Below, in pieces: positions 33,849 to 43,429 of a DNA stretch of 44,429 nt (its first letter is position 1; every line of letters begins with the position of its first letter). Source of the DNA: Pseudomonadota bacterium. Lineage in GTDB: Bacteria > Desulfobacterota > Syntrophia > Syntrophales > UBA5619. Under the pieces are notes generated by a model. It was not told the origin of the DNA. It made no database searches and saw only the letters and a program-made list of their open reading frames with translations. The position numbers and the translations under genes were made by a program. The stretch lies in NCBI GenBank assembly GCA_018896355.1, contig JAHIMW010000172.1:1-44429 (forward strand). The letters are read 5' to 3'.

Positions 33849-33924
33849 CGCGCCGCCGGCGAGGGTTCGCATCAGGGCCGAGTAGAAAAACGAATAACGG
33901 ACTTCCCCCAAAACCCGCTCCCGG

Positions 33925-34244
33925 TGGCTGGAGCGGGTTGGTGCCGCATCATACGATCTTGCCTTAGAAAAACTCAGACAGGCCGAACTGACGGATGTCA
34001 GTCTGAAGAGCGGCACCGCCCATGCCGGTACAGACCGTGTCCGGCTGTGTTTTTTCGGCAGGATTACCTCGTCGACCGGCATGCGTTAAGAAACGGTGAC
34101 GGTGTCGACCATCGGCTTCAGGGTCAAGTCATCCTTCATCTGAACACAACCGGCGCCGATCCCCGAAAGGTTACTCATCCTCCTTTTTGGTTCATCCGGG
34201 TGATGGGTACTTTTGTGAAAAAGGAAGAGACCAAAGCCCGATAG
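33925..34244 (+). pseudogene. Probable broken DUF3786-like gene
   Basis: Two plus-strand frames join into one protein-like reading. The first gives RVGAASYDLALEKLRQAEL, then DRVRLCFFG at about 34041-34059. The second continues QDYLVDRHALRNGDGVD, then QGQVILHLNTTGADP. One missing base at about 34060 would link them. ALEKL, FFGxDYLV and xQVxILH are how I remember DUF3786 proteins, which often sit beside corrinoid/CODH genes. The C-terminal half is not recognisable. There is no start codon with a ribosome site. Confidence 0.45.
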
Positions 34245-34272
34245 CAAGCAACCTCACTTTCACCTACAATGG

Positions 34273-34384
34273 GTGAGGATACGCTCTCTCTATGATCTGA
34301 AGATTTCCGTTCGAAATCGAGTATAACTGCGTGGATCAGTCGCAGCTTATATGGGAGTATGTCTACCCGAACGATAATGGATGA
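34273..34384 (+). other. Short protein-like debris before uspA
   Basis: A GTG-start frame (RIRSLYDLK) followed, after one extra base near 34303, by the frame FPFEIEYNCVDQSQLIWEY ending in TGA at 34382-34384. Composition looks protein-like but it is too short to name. It may be a frameshifted small gene or decayed sequence. Confidence 0.25.
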
Positions 34385-34388
34385 TTAC

Positions 34389-34838
34389 TCACGGTTTGAC
34401 AACAATGACTGGACATTTTGAGCCTTTGACAACTTTGTCTGCAACGCTTCCAATCAGATGCTTGAGAATGCCGGTCTTCCCATGAGATGCGATAACAATC
34501 AAATCAATCTTTTTGGCCTTCTGTTCACTTAGGATAACCTCTTGAGGCACACCCTCCCTGACGACAATAGATATTTCTACACCCCTTTCCTTGGCAATTT
34601 GGTCTGCTTCCTTTTTCAACTTATCTTTGGCGCCCTTGATACTTTGCTCTTCGAGTTGCTTGACGAGTTGAATATCGAGGCAATAGTCGGCCATGCACCG
34701 CTGAACGTGCTCAGTAATAACATGGAGCAGATAGATCTTCGCCTTGTACTGTGTTGCGATATCCACCGCTTTGTCCAGTGCCACATCAGAATACTTTGAA
34801 AAATCTGTTGGGACCAAGATATTTTTCGGTGCGAACAT
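34389..34838 (-). CDS. Universal stress protein (UspA family)
   Basis: A 149-residue single-domain USP. The first strand is ILVPTDFSKYSDVAL, and the ATP-type loop is ASHGKTGILKHLIGS near the end, so it probably binds ATP. I choose ATG 34838 because AGGAGGG lies 6 bases upstream; a TTG two codons earlier is less likely. It has its own promoter at 34868-34895. The next minus-strand genes upstream are calcium transporters, which may share a stress response. Confidence 0.93.
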   Translation of the reverse strand: MFAPKNILVPTDFSKYSDVALDKAVDIATQYKAKIYLLHVITEHVQRCMADYCLDIQLVKQLEEQSIKGAKDKLKKEADQIAKERGVEISIVVREGVPQEVILSEQKAKKIDLIVIASHGKTGILKHLIGSVADKVVKGSKCPVIVVKP

Positions 34839-34867
34839 AATCAACCCTCCTTTATTTATTTGGTATA

Positions 34868-34895
34868 ATTATACATCTATTTTTTACTTTTTCAA
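34868..34895 (-). promoter_or_regulatory. Promoter of the universal stress protein gene
   Basis: On the minus strand, TTGAAA (34895-34890), a 16-base A-rich spacer and TATAAT (34873-34868). The -10 is part of the palindrome TATAATTATA. The distance to the start codon is about 30 bases. Confidence 0.65.
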
Positions 34896-34939
34896 AGCTT
34901 CATTTAACACGGCAAAACCTGAGAGTTGGCCGGGTGACA

Positions 34940-37795
34940 TTAGACCTCTTTTTGTGAGGGCTCCGTCTTGACTATGTCGCCGCGTTCCCTAACCATCATG
35001 GTTCTCTTGTGCCGGATGTAGATCTTGACGAGTTCCATTGCGATCGCCGAGGCAAAGAAGAACGGCAGCATGAAAAACCAGTCATCCGGCGTCAGGGTGA
35101 CCGTGTAAAAGAAGGGTTGCAGGAACGGAACGTAAACGACGGTCAACACAAGGAGGAACGAAACGACCGTTGCGCCGACCATCCAGCGGCTTGAAAAAAC
35201 ACCGATCTTGAAAACGCTCAGGTACTCGGAGCGGGCGGTGAAGGCCCTCACGAGCTCCGATACGCTCAAAGTCACAAAGGCCATGGTTTGGGCGGCCTCG
35301 ATTTGACCGGGATAACGGCCCATCCCCAGATAGAACACAAGAAGGATGGCTATGGCGTCCACAACCGCTACCACGGATATACCGATCTTCATATCCGTAT
35401 TGACCAGCGGTTCCGCCGGCGGTCTGGGCGGTTGTCTCATGGTGTCGGGTTCGCCTTTTTCCATTCCGAGGGCCAGGGCAGGGGCGCCATCGGAAATGAG
35501 GTTCAACCACAACAGGTGAATGGGCCTGAGCGGAATGGGCAGCCCCATCAGCATGGCGCAAAAAACGATCAGGATTTCACCGACGTTGCAGGCCAGCAGA
35601 AAGTAAACGAACTTTCGGATGTTGGAGTAGATGATCCGGCCCTGCTCGACGGCGGAGACGATGCTTGCGAAGTTGTCGTCCGTCAGGACAATGTCCGCCG
35701 CCGCCTTGGAGACGTCCGTTCCGGTGATGCCCATGGCGATGCCGATGTTCGCCCGTTTAAGAGCCGGCGCGTCGTTCACGCCGTCGCCGGTCATCGCCAC
35801 GATGTGGCCGCGCGCCTTGAGGGCGTCGACGATCCTTGTCTTGTGCGCCGGGGAGACACGACAGCAGACATCCAGTCTGTCCGCCTCGGCGGTTAGTCGC
35901 TCGTCGTTTATCTGGTCGAGTTCGGTTCCGGTCAGGACCAGACCGCCTGGCGTCCGCAGACCGATCTCCCGCGCCACGGCTTCGGCCGTCTCCCGGTAGT
36001 CGCCGGTCACCATGATGGTCTTCAAACCGGCCCCTCGCGCCACCCTCATTGCTGCAATCACCTCGGGCCGCGGCGGATCGATCATGCCGAGCAGGCCGAT
36101 GAACGTAAGATCCTTTTCAACCTGATCCGGGTCGGCGTTTTCGGGAACGGCATCCAGGGGGCGGTACGCCACGGCAAGCACCCGGAGGGCGTTGCCGGCC
36201 ATTTCTCGGTTCCGTTCGAGAATCTCCTGCCGCTTCTCTTCCGTCAGCGAAACGGCTTGCCCGTCTTGAAGAACCCGGCTGCAGAGATCCAGAACGAAGT
36301 CCGGCGCCCCCTTGACGAAGGCAACTACGGGCGGATAAGAGAATCCCGCCGGTGTACCCGTCCGGGCGACGGTTGGGTCATACCGGTGGATCGTGGTCAT
36401 CCGTTTCCTGTCCGAGTCAAAGGGGATCTCCGCCACCCTCGGCAGAACCTTTGCGATATCCGCGCGTCGAACGCCTGCCTTTGCCGCGGCTACAACCAGG
36501 GCGCCTTCCGTTGGATCGCCGGTGATTCTCCATGAGGTCTCTTTTCCCCCTTCCACGAGATCGGCGTCATTACACAGCAGGCCGCCCCGGAGGAGCGCGG
36601 CGACATCGGCATCCCCCTGGGGGTCGAAACCCTGTCCGTCCCGCGTGAACAGTCCGGTCGGGGCATACTCCTTCCCCGTCACTTGGAATCCCCTTCCGCC
36701 GGTCCAGCCCTGCAGGACGGTCATCTGGTTCTGTGTCAGGGTTCCCGTTTTGTCGGTGCAGATCACTGTGGTGCTACCGAGCGTCTCAACGGCAGCTAAC
36801 TTGCGGATCAGCGCGTGGCGCTTGATCATCTGCTGCATCCCGATGGCGAGACAGATGGTCACGATCGCAGGCAGTCCCTCCGGGACGGCGGCGATGGCGA
36901 GACTGATGGCGATCATGAACAAACCGATGATGACCTTCTGCTCGGCTAAAAGGTAGTGGATGAAACCGTCCTGAAAGGCAGTCGTGAGATTCGTATCTCT
37001 AATAAGGCCGTAGATGAAGACGAATCCGCAGATGGCAAGGCATGCGGTCCCGAGCACCTTCCCCAGGTGGGCCAATTTCTGCTGGAGGGGAGTATCCTCT
37101 TCCACGTAAGACTGGATCATCTCGGCAATGAGGCCGATCTGCGTCTCCATTCCCGTTCCCGTCACGACCCCCCTGCCGCGCCCGTAGGTGATCAGGGTGC
37201 TCATGAAGACGGTATTCTTCCGGTCTCCCAGGGGGACCTCCTTGTCCAACACGACCTTTGCGCTCTTCTCGACCGGCAGCGACTCCCCCGTCAGAGAGGC
37301 TTCTTCAACCTTGAGATTGATGCTCTCCACGAGGCGCATGTCGGCGGGGACGTAATTGCCGGCTTCCAAAAGGACGATATCACCGACCACCAGCTTCCGG
37401 CCGGGAATCGATGTCTGACGCCCGTCACGGACGACTTGGGCGTGAGGGGCGGCCATCTTCTTGAGGCCCGCGATCGCCTGTTCGGCCTTCGATTCCTGAA
37501 TCACCCCCAAGACGGCATTGAGAACGATGATGACCGTGATGGCGATTGCGTCGATGTATTCGCCGAGAAGAACCGTCACGACCGCTGCGACGATCAGGAT
37601 GATTACGAGGAAGTTGTTGAATTGGTCCAGGAGCAGCGCGAAAAATCCGGGCCGCGGTCGCTCCCTGAGCTCGTTGGGTCCGTACTTCCGGAGGCGAACC
37701 CGCGCCTCGACCTCACTCAGTCCCATGGCGAGGTCCGTATGAAGCCCGCGGACCACCTCATCAATCGACTTTTCGTGGCTTCCCGTTTCCATCAT
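34940..37795 (-). CDS. Type II P-type ATPase, probably Ca2+-exporting
   Basis: A 951-residue SERCA/PMR1-like pump. It has the N-terminal cation-ATPase domain, the actuator loop TGES (169-172), the ion-site motif PEGLP (305-309), the phosphorylated Asp D348 in DKTGT, the nucleotide domain (about 350-600) with KGAPD, and the hinge TGDGVNDAPAL. The C-terminal six-helix part includes NLISDGAPALALG, which carries the ion-site residues N and D of calcium pumps. Ca2+ is the likeliest cargo, supported by the neighbouring Na+/Ca2+ exchanger; Mn2+ or Na+ is possible. Start codon: two adjacent ATGs; the first is used here. Confidence 0.9.
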   Translation of the reverse strand: MMETGSHEKSIDEVVRGLHTDLAMGLSEVEARVRLRKYGPNELRERPRPGFFALLLDQFNNFLVIILIVAAVVTVLLGEYIDAIAITVIIVLNAVLGVIQESKAEQAIAGLKKMAAPHAQVVRDGRQTSIPGRKLVVGDIVLLEAGNYVPADMRLVESINLKVEEASLTGESLPVEKSAKVVLDKEVPLGDRKNTVFMSTLITYGRGRGVVTGTGMETQIGLIAEMIQSYVEEDTPLQQKLAHLGKVLGTACLAICGFVFIYGLIRDTNLTTAFQDGFIHYLLAEQKVIIGLFMIAISLAIAAVPEGLPAIVTICLAIGMQQMIKRHALIRKLAAVETLGSTTVICTDKTGTLTQNQMTVLQGWTGGRGFQVTGKEYAPTGLFTRDGQGFDPQGDADVAALLRGGLLCNDADLVEGGKETSWRITGDPTEGALVVAAAKAGVRRADIAKVLPRVAEIPFDSDRKRMTTIHRYDPTVARTGTPAGFSYPPVVAFVKGAPDFVLDLCSRVLQDGQAVSLTEEKRQEILERNREMAGNALRVLAVAYRPLDAVPENADPDQVEKDLTFIGLLGMIDPPRPEVIAAMRVARGAGLKTIMVTGDYRETAEAVAREIGLRTPGGLVLTGTELDQINDERLTAEADRLDVCCRVSPAHKTRIVDALKARGHIVAMTGDGVNDAPALKRANIGIAMGITGTDVSKAAADIVLTDDNFASIVSAVEQGRIIYSNIRKFVYFLLACNVGEILIVFCAMLMGLPIPLRPIHLLWLNLISDGAPALALGMEKGEPDTMRQPPRPPAEPLVNTDMKIGISVVAVVDAIAILLVFYLGMGRYPGQIEAAQTMAFVTLSVSELVRAFTARSEYLSVFKIGVFSSRWMVGATVVSFLLVLTVVYVPFLQPFFYTVTLTPDDWFFMLPFFFASAIAMELVKIYIRHKRTMMVRERGDIVKTEPSQKEV

Positions 37796-38008
37796 TCCAG
37801 GTCTCCAGGTTATTCGTCAGCTGTTTTTCATCGATCCAATAGATGAAGCCAATCCCTTCTCCTTCAATCCGATGAGGGTCTTGCGGCCGGCATGACGAAA
37901 TATTGGAACAAGCCGGCGGACCAGCGGATGGTCATGGCCGAATGCAAACGGAATATACCATCCGTTGTGGAGAATGACAATTCATGATCAGTCCACAAAA
38001 AGGGTTTT

Positions 38009-38956
38009 TCAGATGAAGGAGGCGACCACCTTACTGATGAAAAAAGCATAGAAGATCAGAAACAGCATTCCCTCCGAAGAAGAGATCTTTTTGTCTTGAG
38101 TCAGGAGGTAGAACAGGACGGAGGCGACGACGAACACCGGTAAGGAAAAGCCGATCAGGTATTCGGGAACCTGAATAGTGCCGAATCCCGACACGGCTCC
38201 GGGAATCACCAGTGCGTTGAAGACGCAGGAACCCAGAATGTTGCCGACGGCGATCGCCGGTTTCCTCTGCCGGATGGCCGTGACGCTGACCGCCAGTTCC
38301 GGAAGGGTCGTTCCCAGCGATAAAACCGTCAGCGAGATGAGTGAAGGGGGAACCACAAGATGCTGCGCAATCGCTATAATGCTATCAACTGTATGGTCGG
38401 CCCCGATATAAATGCCGACGCCGGACGCCAGCAGGATCAGCAGCGCTTTGAACGGGAAAGAAGTTTTGATCGGCGAGTTCGTCCCATTCGTTTCAACGAG
38501 GGGTTGTTGGCCGCTCCTGAGCAGGAAGTGGCTGTAGATGGCATAGGTCGCAAGCAGGAAGAGGCCCTCGGAAAACGCAATTTCACCATCCATCATGATC
38601 AGGCCGAGCAAAAGTGACGATCCGATCAGAAAATTGAGGTCTACCATGATGTAACCGCCACCCATCTCGATACCCTTCCGGGACAGCACGGCGATCAGGC
38701 CAAGAATCAGAAAGATGTTGGAGATGTTGGCACCCAGCACATTTCCCGAGACGATCTCCGAGTTTCCGGCAAGGCCCGCCAGAACGCCCGCCACCAGTTC
38801 GGGCAGCGAGGTGCCGATGCCCACGATGAACACTCCGATCACAAAGGACGACATGCCGAAATAAAGGCCCAGCCTTTCAGCTGCCTTCGTCAAGAATCGT
38901 GCGGAGACAAGCAGAACCACTAAGCTGATGATGAAAATCAAGGAGGAAACGAGCAT
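38009..38956 (-). CDS. Na+/Ca2+ exchanger family (CaxA/YrbG-like) antiporter
   Basis: A 315-residue membrane protein with two homologous halves of about five helices each. The alpha-repeats read GIGTSLPELVAGV then GNVLGANISNI, and LGTTLPELAVSV then GNILGSCVFNA. These carry the acidic and Asn/Ser ion-binding residues of the family. It probably exchanges Ca2+ for Na+ or H+. It is transcribed toward the ATPase with a 210-base gap that holds no gene. Confidence 0.92.
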   Translation of the reverse strand: MLVSSLIFIISLVVLLVSARFLTKAAERLGLYFGMSSFVIGVFIVGIGTSLPELVAGVLAGLAGNSEIVSGNVLGANISNIFLILGLIAVLSRKGIEMGGGYIMVDLNFLIGSSLLLGLIMMDGEIAFSEGLFLLATYAIYSHFLLRSGQQPLVETNGTNSPIKTSFPFKALLILLASGVGIYIGADHTVDSIIAIAQHLVVPPSLISLTVLSLGTTLPELAVSVTAIRQRKPAIAVGNILGSCVFNALVIPGAVSGFGTIQVPEYLIGFSLPVFVVASVLFYLLTQDKKISSSEGMLFLIFYAFFISKVVASFI

Positions 38957-39417
38957 GGCGCCCCAAAAAAATTTCCGAATGCTGTCATGGCGCGCGAAGC
39001 CATCTATTGGATGAGGTCGGATAGAAATACGGCGCGTGCATGTTTAGGACAACGCCTCCCACTGTTTCCGCCGTTTCCAGCTTCGCGGCGAAAAAGATAC
39101 TATACCATGCATCTCTTTCCCGCAAGCCCCCTCTCATCCAGCCGTCAACATCCGCATCTTACATATCACAATGATGGAAGAACAGAGCTTTATTGATTAT
39201 CGATTGAAGTCCAGTAATTTGATCAAGGTTGGCTATTTATTGACTTCAGGAAGCTATACGTAACATAATCTGAATTTCTTACTGATGTTGGTATGTTACA
39301 CTGTGTTTACAATAGCCATAAATTCCTGTATCCGTCAAGTTGTTTTTAGATAGCACCTTTGCCATTGCAAATAAAAAATCCTTGGTTCCAGTTATAGGGA
39401 AATAGACACAATATATT
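38957..39417. other. Gene-free stretch before the intron
   Basis: About 460 bases without a supportable gene. The left part would hold the promoter of the exchanger gene. From about 39170 it is AT-rich. It ends at the outer group II intron's 5' boundary after ACAATATATT. No terminator hairpin is obvious at the insertion point. Confidence 0.5.
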
Positions 39418-40452
39418 GTGCGCCGTGCAAAGGCGCTGTTTTCCAGCGGGTGCGAAACCCGCCCGGCAACTTTCGCTCCGGCCGGTAGCAACCAGAGCAG
39501 ACGTGGAGGTAACGAAGCGGCTGAAGCCTTTGGTGTAGAGGGTTCTGTAAGGGACTTGGCGAGCATGCAGGCCGTAATGTGAGTGAACGCTGAGCAGGCC
39601 CCGAAAATGTTAATGCGGAAGCCGACCCGGCGATATTACGGGGAAGGCTGTCATTTGTTGGTGAAGCGAGCGAAAAGCGCAACCAACAGTTCCGCCGGGG
39701 TATTGGCGACGGCATGCATGAAAGAGGAAAGCAGACGCAACACGGGAAGCCCCATCACGAGGCCGAGCGTGAGACCAACCGGACGCCCGTGAGGGACAGG
39801 CCAGGCGTGATGGGGTGGCGGAGAGGCCCGTAGTGTGCGCTGGGCAGCGCACTGATCAGGAGGGTTAAAGTCCCTCTGGCACCCGGATGAGGGGTGCTAT
39901 ATCCAAAGGCGGGGGTAACGCCTCGCTGGCCGGGGATTGCGAATAAGGAGAACCCTAAACGGGCACAAGGCCGGAAACGGAGGAGACAGCCAAGGGGATT
40001 CCTAAGTTTGCATTCTGTCGCAAGACAACCGGAGGACAGGGTGTCCACCGTGAGGTGGAATCTGAAGGGTTTGAGGAGAAATACCGGGCCGTAATCGACG
40101 GGGGCCACCCCGAGGATGAACCGGTCGGCCAAAGGTGGGGCAAGGTCGAGCCTGCACTATGGAGGCGAAGGCGTTCTCATCCACCCACCGTACCAAGGTG
40201 TTTGCGGGCGGCACGGTATGGAAGATCAGTGCGTGACCCCAGGAGAACTCACATGGTTTCCGGGTGGCACTGGGATAAGGGACCCTATAAGCGAGAGCGA
40301 AGTGGGAAACGATGCCATGTGAGTGGTCGGACAACCGAATAGTACCTGAAGCACGGTGAAAGCCGTGTGACCGAGGAATCGGCAGACGAGTGAACTGGGG
40401 AAGGCGGTTGACAAGGGTGGTTGGTGCGAAACGAAAAGCGAGATAAGTAAGG

Positions 40453-41769
40453 ATGATGACGAGGATAAGTTCCGTCAGTGAAAAACCCATAAGTGATCAT
40501 TCGAGGAGACTCGCGGACTGGATCAACCCGACCGGTGGAAGGAAGGTCCACTCATTAGTGGACAAGGTTTACAAGATGAAGAACTTGGAGTTGGCTTGGC
40601 AGAAGGTACGTCAGAACCGAGGAGTTGGGGGAATAGATGGTCAGAGCATTGAGGAGTTTGAGGGGAATCTTGTTGAGAACCTCGAACGACTCCATAATGA
40701 GCTCAAGGCTGACACATATCACCCGCAGCCAGTTCGGCAGAAGATGATTCCGAAGCCTGGGCAGCCGGGGAAGTTACGTCCTCTGGGGATACCCACGGTG
40801 TATGGACGGGTATGCCAGCAGGCGTTACTAAACCGGTTGGAGCCGATCTTCGATCCGGTATTCGATGAAGCCAACTTCGGGTATCGGAAGGGGAGATCAA
40901 CGAAGGATGCGATGCGTAAAATCTGGAAGGAGGTGCAAGAGGGTCGTGAATGGATTTTGGACGCTGATCTAAAAGATTTTTTCGGGTCAGTGGATCATGA
41001 AAAACTCATGACTCTGGTGAACCAGTGTGTATCAGACGGGCGAGTGCTCAGGCTTATAAAGAGCATACTCAAGGCTGGATGTTATGCAGAGGGGAAAACG
41101 CTTCCAACAGAGCAGGGGACACCGCAGGGTGGAGTAATATCACCTCTGCTGAGCAATATTCTTTTAACTCCATTTGACTGTGAGATGAGGAAGAAGGGAT
41201 ACAGATTGACAAGATATGCTGATGATTGGTTGGTGACCTGCAAGAGCCGGTCGGAGGCAATATCAGCCTTAGCCACGGCGAGACGGATACTGGAGAAACT
41301 TGGAGTTACCCTTCATACCGAGAAGACGCGCATCGTACATGTGCGCCAGGGGTTTGAATTTCTCGGTTACAAGATCAAGCGAGGGAGCCAGAAACTTAGA
41401 TTGGCACCCGAAAAGATTCGTAGCGGAGTGGTGCAGGGTGATCTGTATGTTTATCCTCGCAATAAATCAATCAGGCACTTCACAGAGCAGATACGAAAGC
41501 GAACGCGGCGTAAGGCCCCGGTAGGGACAAAGGAACTGATTGAGGATATCAATCCAGTCATACGCGGATGGGGGAATTATTACTGTAAGGCCCATGTCCG
41601 CAAGCTCTTCAACCGTTTGGACGGATGGATTGTACGGCGGATATGGTCGCACAGACGTAAACGCTGGCGAAATACAGGATGGAAGGAACTTCCTGAAACA
41701 ATCCTATATGGAGAAATGGGTCTTGTGAATCTTATATCACTGGTACCGTCTATAACACCTGCCAGATAG
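40453..41769 (+). CDS. ltrA: Group II intron reverse transcriptase/maturase (inner intron)
   Basis: A 438-residue intron-encoded protein. The reverse transcriptase runs from about residue 45 to 300 with the fingers segment KMIPKPGQPGKLRPLGIPT, the GTPQGGVISPLLSNI motif and the catalytic YADD near residue 255. The maturase (GIIM-like) domain follows with IRGWGNYYCKAHVRK. No HNH endonuclease domain is present, so it would use target DNA without second-strand cutting. The frame is complete and probably active. Two adjacent ATGs at the start follow AAGTAAGG. Confidence 0.93.
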   Translation: MMTRISSVSEKPISDHSRRLADWINPTGGRKVHSLVDKVYKMKNLELAWQKVRQNRGVGGIDGQSIEEFEGNLVENLERLHNELKADTYHPQPVRQKMIPKPGQPGKLRPLGIPTVYGRVCQQALLNRLEPIFDPVFDEANFGYRKGRSTKDAMRKIWKEVQEGREWILDADLKDFFGSVDHEKLMTLVNQCVSDGRVLRLIKSILKAGCYAEGKTLPTEQGTPQGGVISPLLSNILLTPFDCEMRKKGYRLTRYADDWLVTCKSRSEAISALATARRILEKLGVTLHTEKTRIVHVRQGFEFLGYKIKRGSQKLRLAPEKIRSGVVQGDLYVYPRNKSIRHFTEQIRKRTRRKAPVGTKELIEDINPVIRGWGNYYCKAHVRKLFNRLDGWIVRRIWSHRRKRWRNTGWKELPETILYGEMGLVNLISLVPSITPAR

Positions 41770-41782
41770 GCAGCCTTTGTGA

Positions 41783-41816
41783 AAGCGGAGTGCGGGAAAA
41801 CCGCACGCTCCGTTTG
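41783..41816 (+). ncRNA. Domain V of the inner intron
   Basis: Hairpin AGCGGAGTGCGG-GAAA-ACCGCACGCTCCGTTT with the AGC catalytic triad at its base and a GNRA-like tip. It is followed by the domain VI hairpin up to about 41857. Confidence 0.75.
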
Positions 41817-41880
41817 AGCGGCGGACGGAGGCTAGCCCCTCGGGGCGCCTCCTCCGACCCGACACCGTTGAATTCGGGTA

Positions 41881-43272
41881 ATGCCGAAGGAGGGAAGGGG
41901 CCTTGGTTCAAGACCAACGCAACAAGTGGGAAAGGACAGGAGATTGGGAAACCTGAAAACTCCGGAAAGTGTTCAGAAACTGCGGACGGCGTTACATGCC
42001 AAAGCGAAGGAAGAACCCGATTTTCGCTTTTACCTCCTATACGACAAGGTATATCGACGGGACGTACTCGAATACGCCTATCGAAGCTGCAAAGCCAACA
42101 AGGGAGCAGCCGGGGTAGATGGAGTGTGTTTTGAAGACATCGAATCGTATGGAGAAGAACGTTGGATCGGGGAACTGGCGGAACGGCTGAAGAAGAAAGA
42201 CTACCGACCGGAAGCGGTCAAGCGGGTCTGGATACCAAAGCCGAACGGCAAACTGCGCCCCTTGGGAATACCGACGATCACCGATCGTGTCGTGCAAACG
42301 GCCCTCTTGATCGTGCTGGAACCCATTTTTGAAGCCGACCTGCAACCGGAGCAATATGCTTATCGGCCAGATCGGGGAGCGCAGGACGCGGTAAAAGCGG
42401 TCCATCGTTTACTCACCACCGGACACCAGCACATTATTGATGCGGACCTGTCAGGTTATTTCGACAGCATCCCGCACGCCGAATTGATGAAGAGCGTCGC
42501 CCGTCGGATCGTTGATCGGCACGTTCTGCACCTCATCAAGCAATGGCTGGAAATGCCGGTCGAAGAAGACGATGGACACGGCCACCGGAAGCGGACAACC
42601 GTCAACCGGGATACCGGACGCGGAACGCCCCAAGGCGCGCCTATCTCACCGCTGCTGTCGAATCTGTACATGCGGCGGTTCATACTGGGATGGAAGCTAC
42701 TGGGGCATGAGCGTCGCTGGTCGGCGCAAATCGTCAATTACGCGGACGATTTTGTCATCTGCTGCAAAGGCCTAGCCGACAAGGCAATTGAAGCAATGCG
42801 GCGCATGATGGAGCGGCTAAAGCTGACGATTAACGACGACAAGACAAACTTGTGTCGGATACCGCAAGAGCGGTTTGATTTCTTGGGTTACACCTTCGGA
42901 CGATGCTACAGCAAAGAGACCGGACGCGTCTATATCGGCACCCGGCCATCTATGAAGAGCATCAAGCGGATGGTGGACAGCATTCCCGAGGAAACAAACC
43001 AGTGCCGAACCATAGTGGAGGCCGAAGCTGTCGTGGGTAGGCTAAACCGGAAACTGACCGGCTGGGCGAATTACTTTTGCCTGGGGCCAGTCAGTCCGGC
43101 GTATCGGGCCATCAACACCCACGTTACGCAACGGCTCCGTCGGTGGTTGTGTAAGAAGCATAAAGTTCGTGGCAAGGGATGGTCACGCTATCCCGATCAG
43201 TACCTGCATGAGCAATTGGGGCTGATTTACTTGCCGAAGAGGACGCGCAACCTTCCGTGGGCAAAAGCATGA
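41881..43272 (+). CDS. ltrA: Group II intron reverse transcriptase/maturase (outer intron)
   Basis: A 463-residue intron-encoded protein of a different lineage from the inner one. It has the start segment KVYRRDVLEYAYRSCKANKGAAG, the RT core IPKPNGKLRPLGIPTITDR, GTPQGAPISPLLSNLYM, and YADD near residue 287. The maturase segment GWANYFCLGPVSPAY follows, without an HNH domain. The first 25 codons from ATG 41881 may still be intron RNA structure; the real start could be a TTG near 41945 (RLGNLKTPESVQK). The frame is intact despite the inner intron just upstream, which separates it from the outer domain I. Confidence 0.88.
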   Translation: MPKEGRGLGSRPTQQVGKDRRLGNLKTPESVQKLRTALHAKAKEEPDFRFYLLYDKVYRRDVLEYAYRSCKANKGAAGVDGVCFEDIESYGEERWIGELAERLKKKDYRPEAVKRVWIPKPNGKLRPLGIPTITDRVVQTALLIVLEPIFEADLQPEQYAYRPDRGAQDAVKAVHRLLTTGHQHIIDADLSGYFDSIPHAELMKSVARRIVDRHVLHLIKQWLEMPVEEDDGHGHRKRTTVNRDTGRGTPQGAPISPLLSNLYMRRFILGWKLLGHERRWSAQIVNYADDFVICCKGLADKAIEAMRRMMERLKLTINDDKTNLCRIPQERFDFLGYTFGRCYSKETGRVYIGTRPSMKSIKRMVDSIPEETNQCRTIVEAEAVVGRLNRKLTGWANYFCLGPVSPAYRAINTHVTQRLRRWLCKKHKVRGKGWSRYPDQYLHEQLGLIYLPKRTRNLPWAKA

Positions 43273-43284
43273 AGTCTTGTCCGA

Positions 43285-43318
43285 GAGCCGGATGCGGGAA
43301 ATCCGCCTGTCCGGTTCG
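43285..43318 (+). ncRNA. Domain V of the outer intron
   Basis: GAGCCGGATGCGG-GAAA-TCCGCCTGTCCGGTTCG, the textbook group II domain V with an AGC triad and GAAA tip. It starts 13 bases after the reverse-transcriptase stop. A domain VI hairpin follows to the 3' end at about 43429. Confidence 0.85.
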
Positions 43319-43429
43319 ATGAGCGGGATGTGGAAACGGAGCATGGTTGGGATACTGAGGCACCGGCAACTGAAAGGGCCGGAAACAGATAGGCCCTACC
43401 TAACCCACCGCGCCACATCTCGACTCTAC

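Larger units (their letters stand above)
39835..41863 (+). mobile_element. Inner group II intron, inserted in the outer one
   Basis: This intron begins GTGCGC at 39835 with a perfect first hairpin (GTGCGCT/AGCGCAC). It contains a domain I segment GGGTGTCC-ACC-GTGAGGTGGAATCTGAAG near 40040-40070, similar to what I recall of class-C introns such as B.h.I1. It encodes the reverse transcriptase at 40453-41769, then domain V (41783-41816) and a domain VI hairpin ending in GAC at 41863. Its length is 2029 bases. It sits just upstream of the outer intron's reading frame, in the same orientation. Confidence 0.8.
39418..43429 (+). mobile_element. Outer group II intron of a nested pair (twintron)
   Basis: The 5' end at 39418 has the GTGCG group II start, with the first helix GCGCC/GGCGC. 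The 3' end is set by a classical domain V (GAGCCGGATGCGGG, from about 43285) and a terminal CTCTAC at 43429. It encodes the reverse transcriptase at 41881-43272. The 5' ribozyme part (39418-39834) is separated from the ORF and 3' part (41864-43429) by another whole intron. Removing that intron rejoins GTAGT with ACCGTTG and leaves a 1983-base intron, a normal size for this class. Exact ends may be off by a base or two. Confidence 0.8.

Noticed and set aside
39418..43429. Two tandem, independent group II introns
   Set aside because: The second reverse transcriptase has no room for its own domain I between the first intron's 3' end and its start, and the first 5' region (over 1 kb) holds two GTGCG starts.
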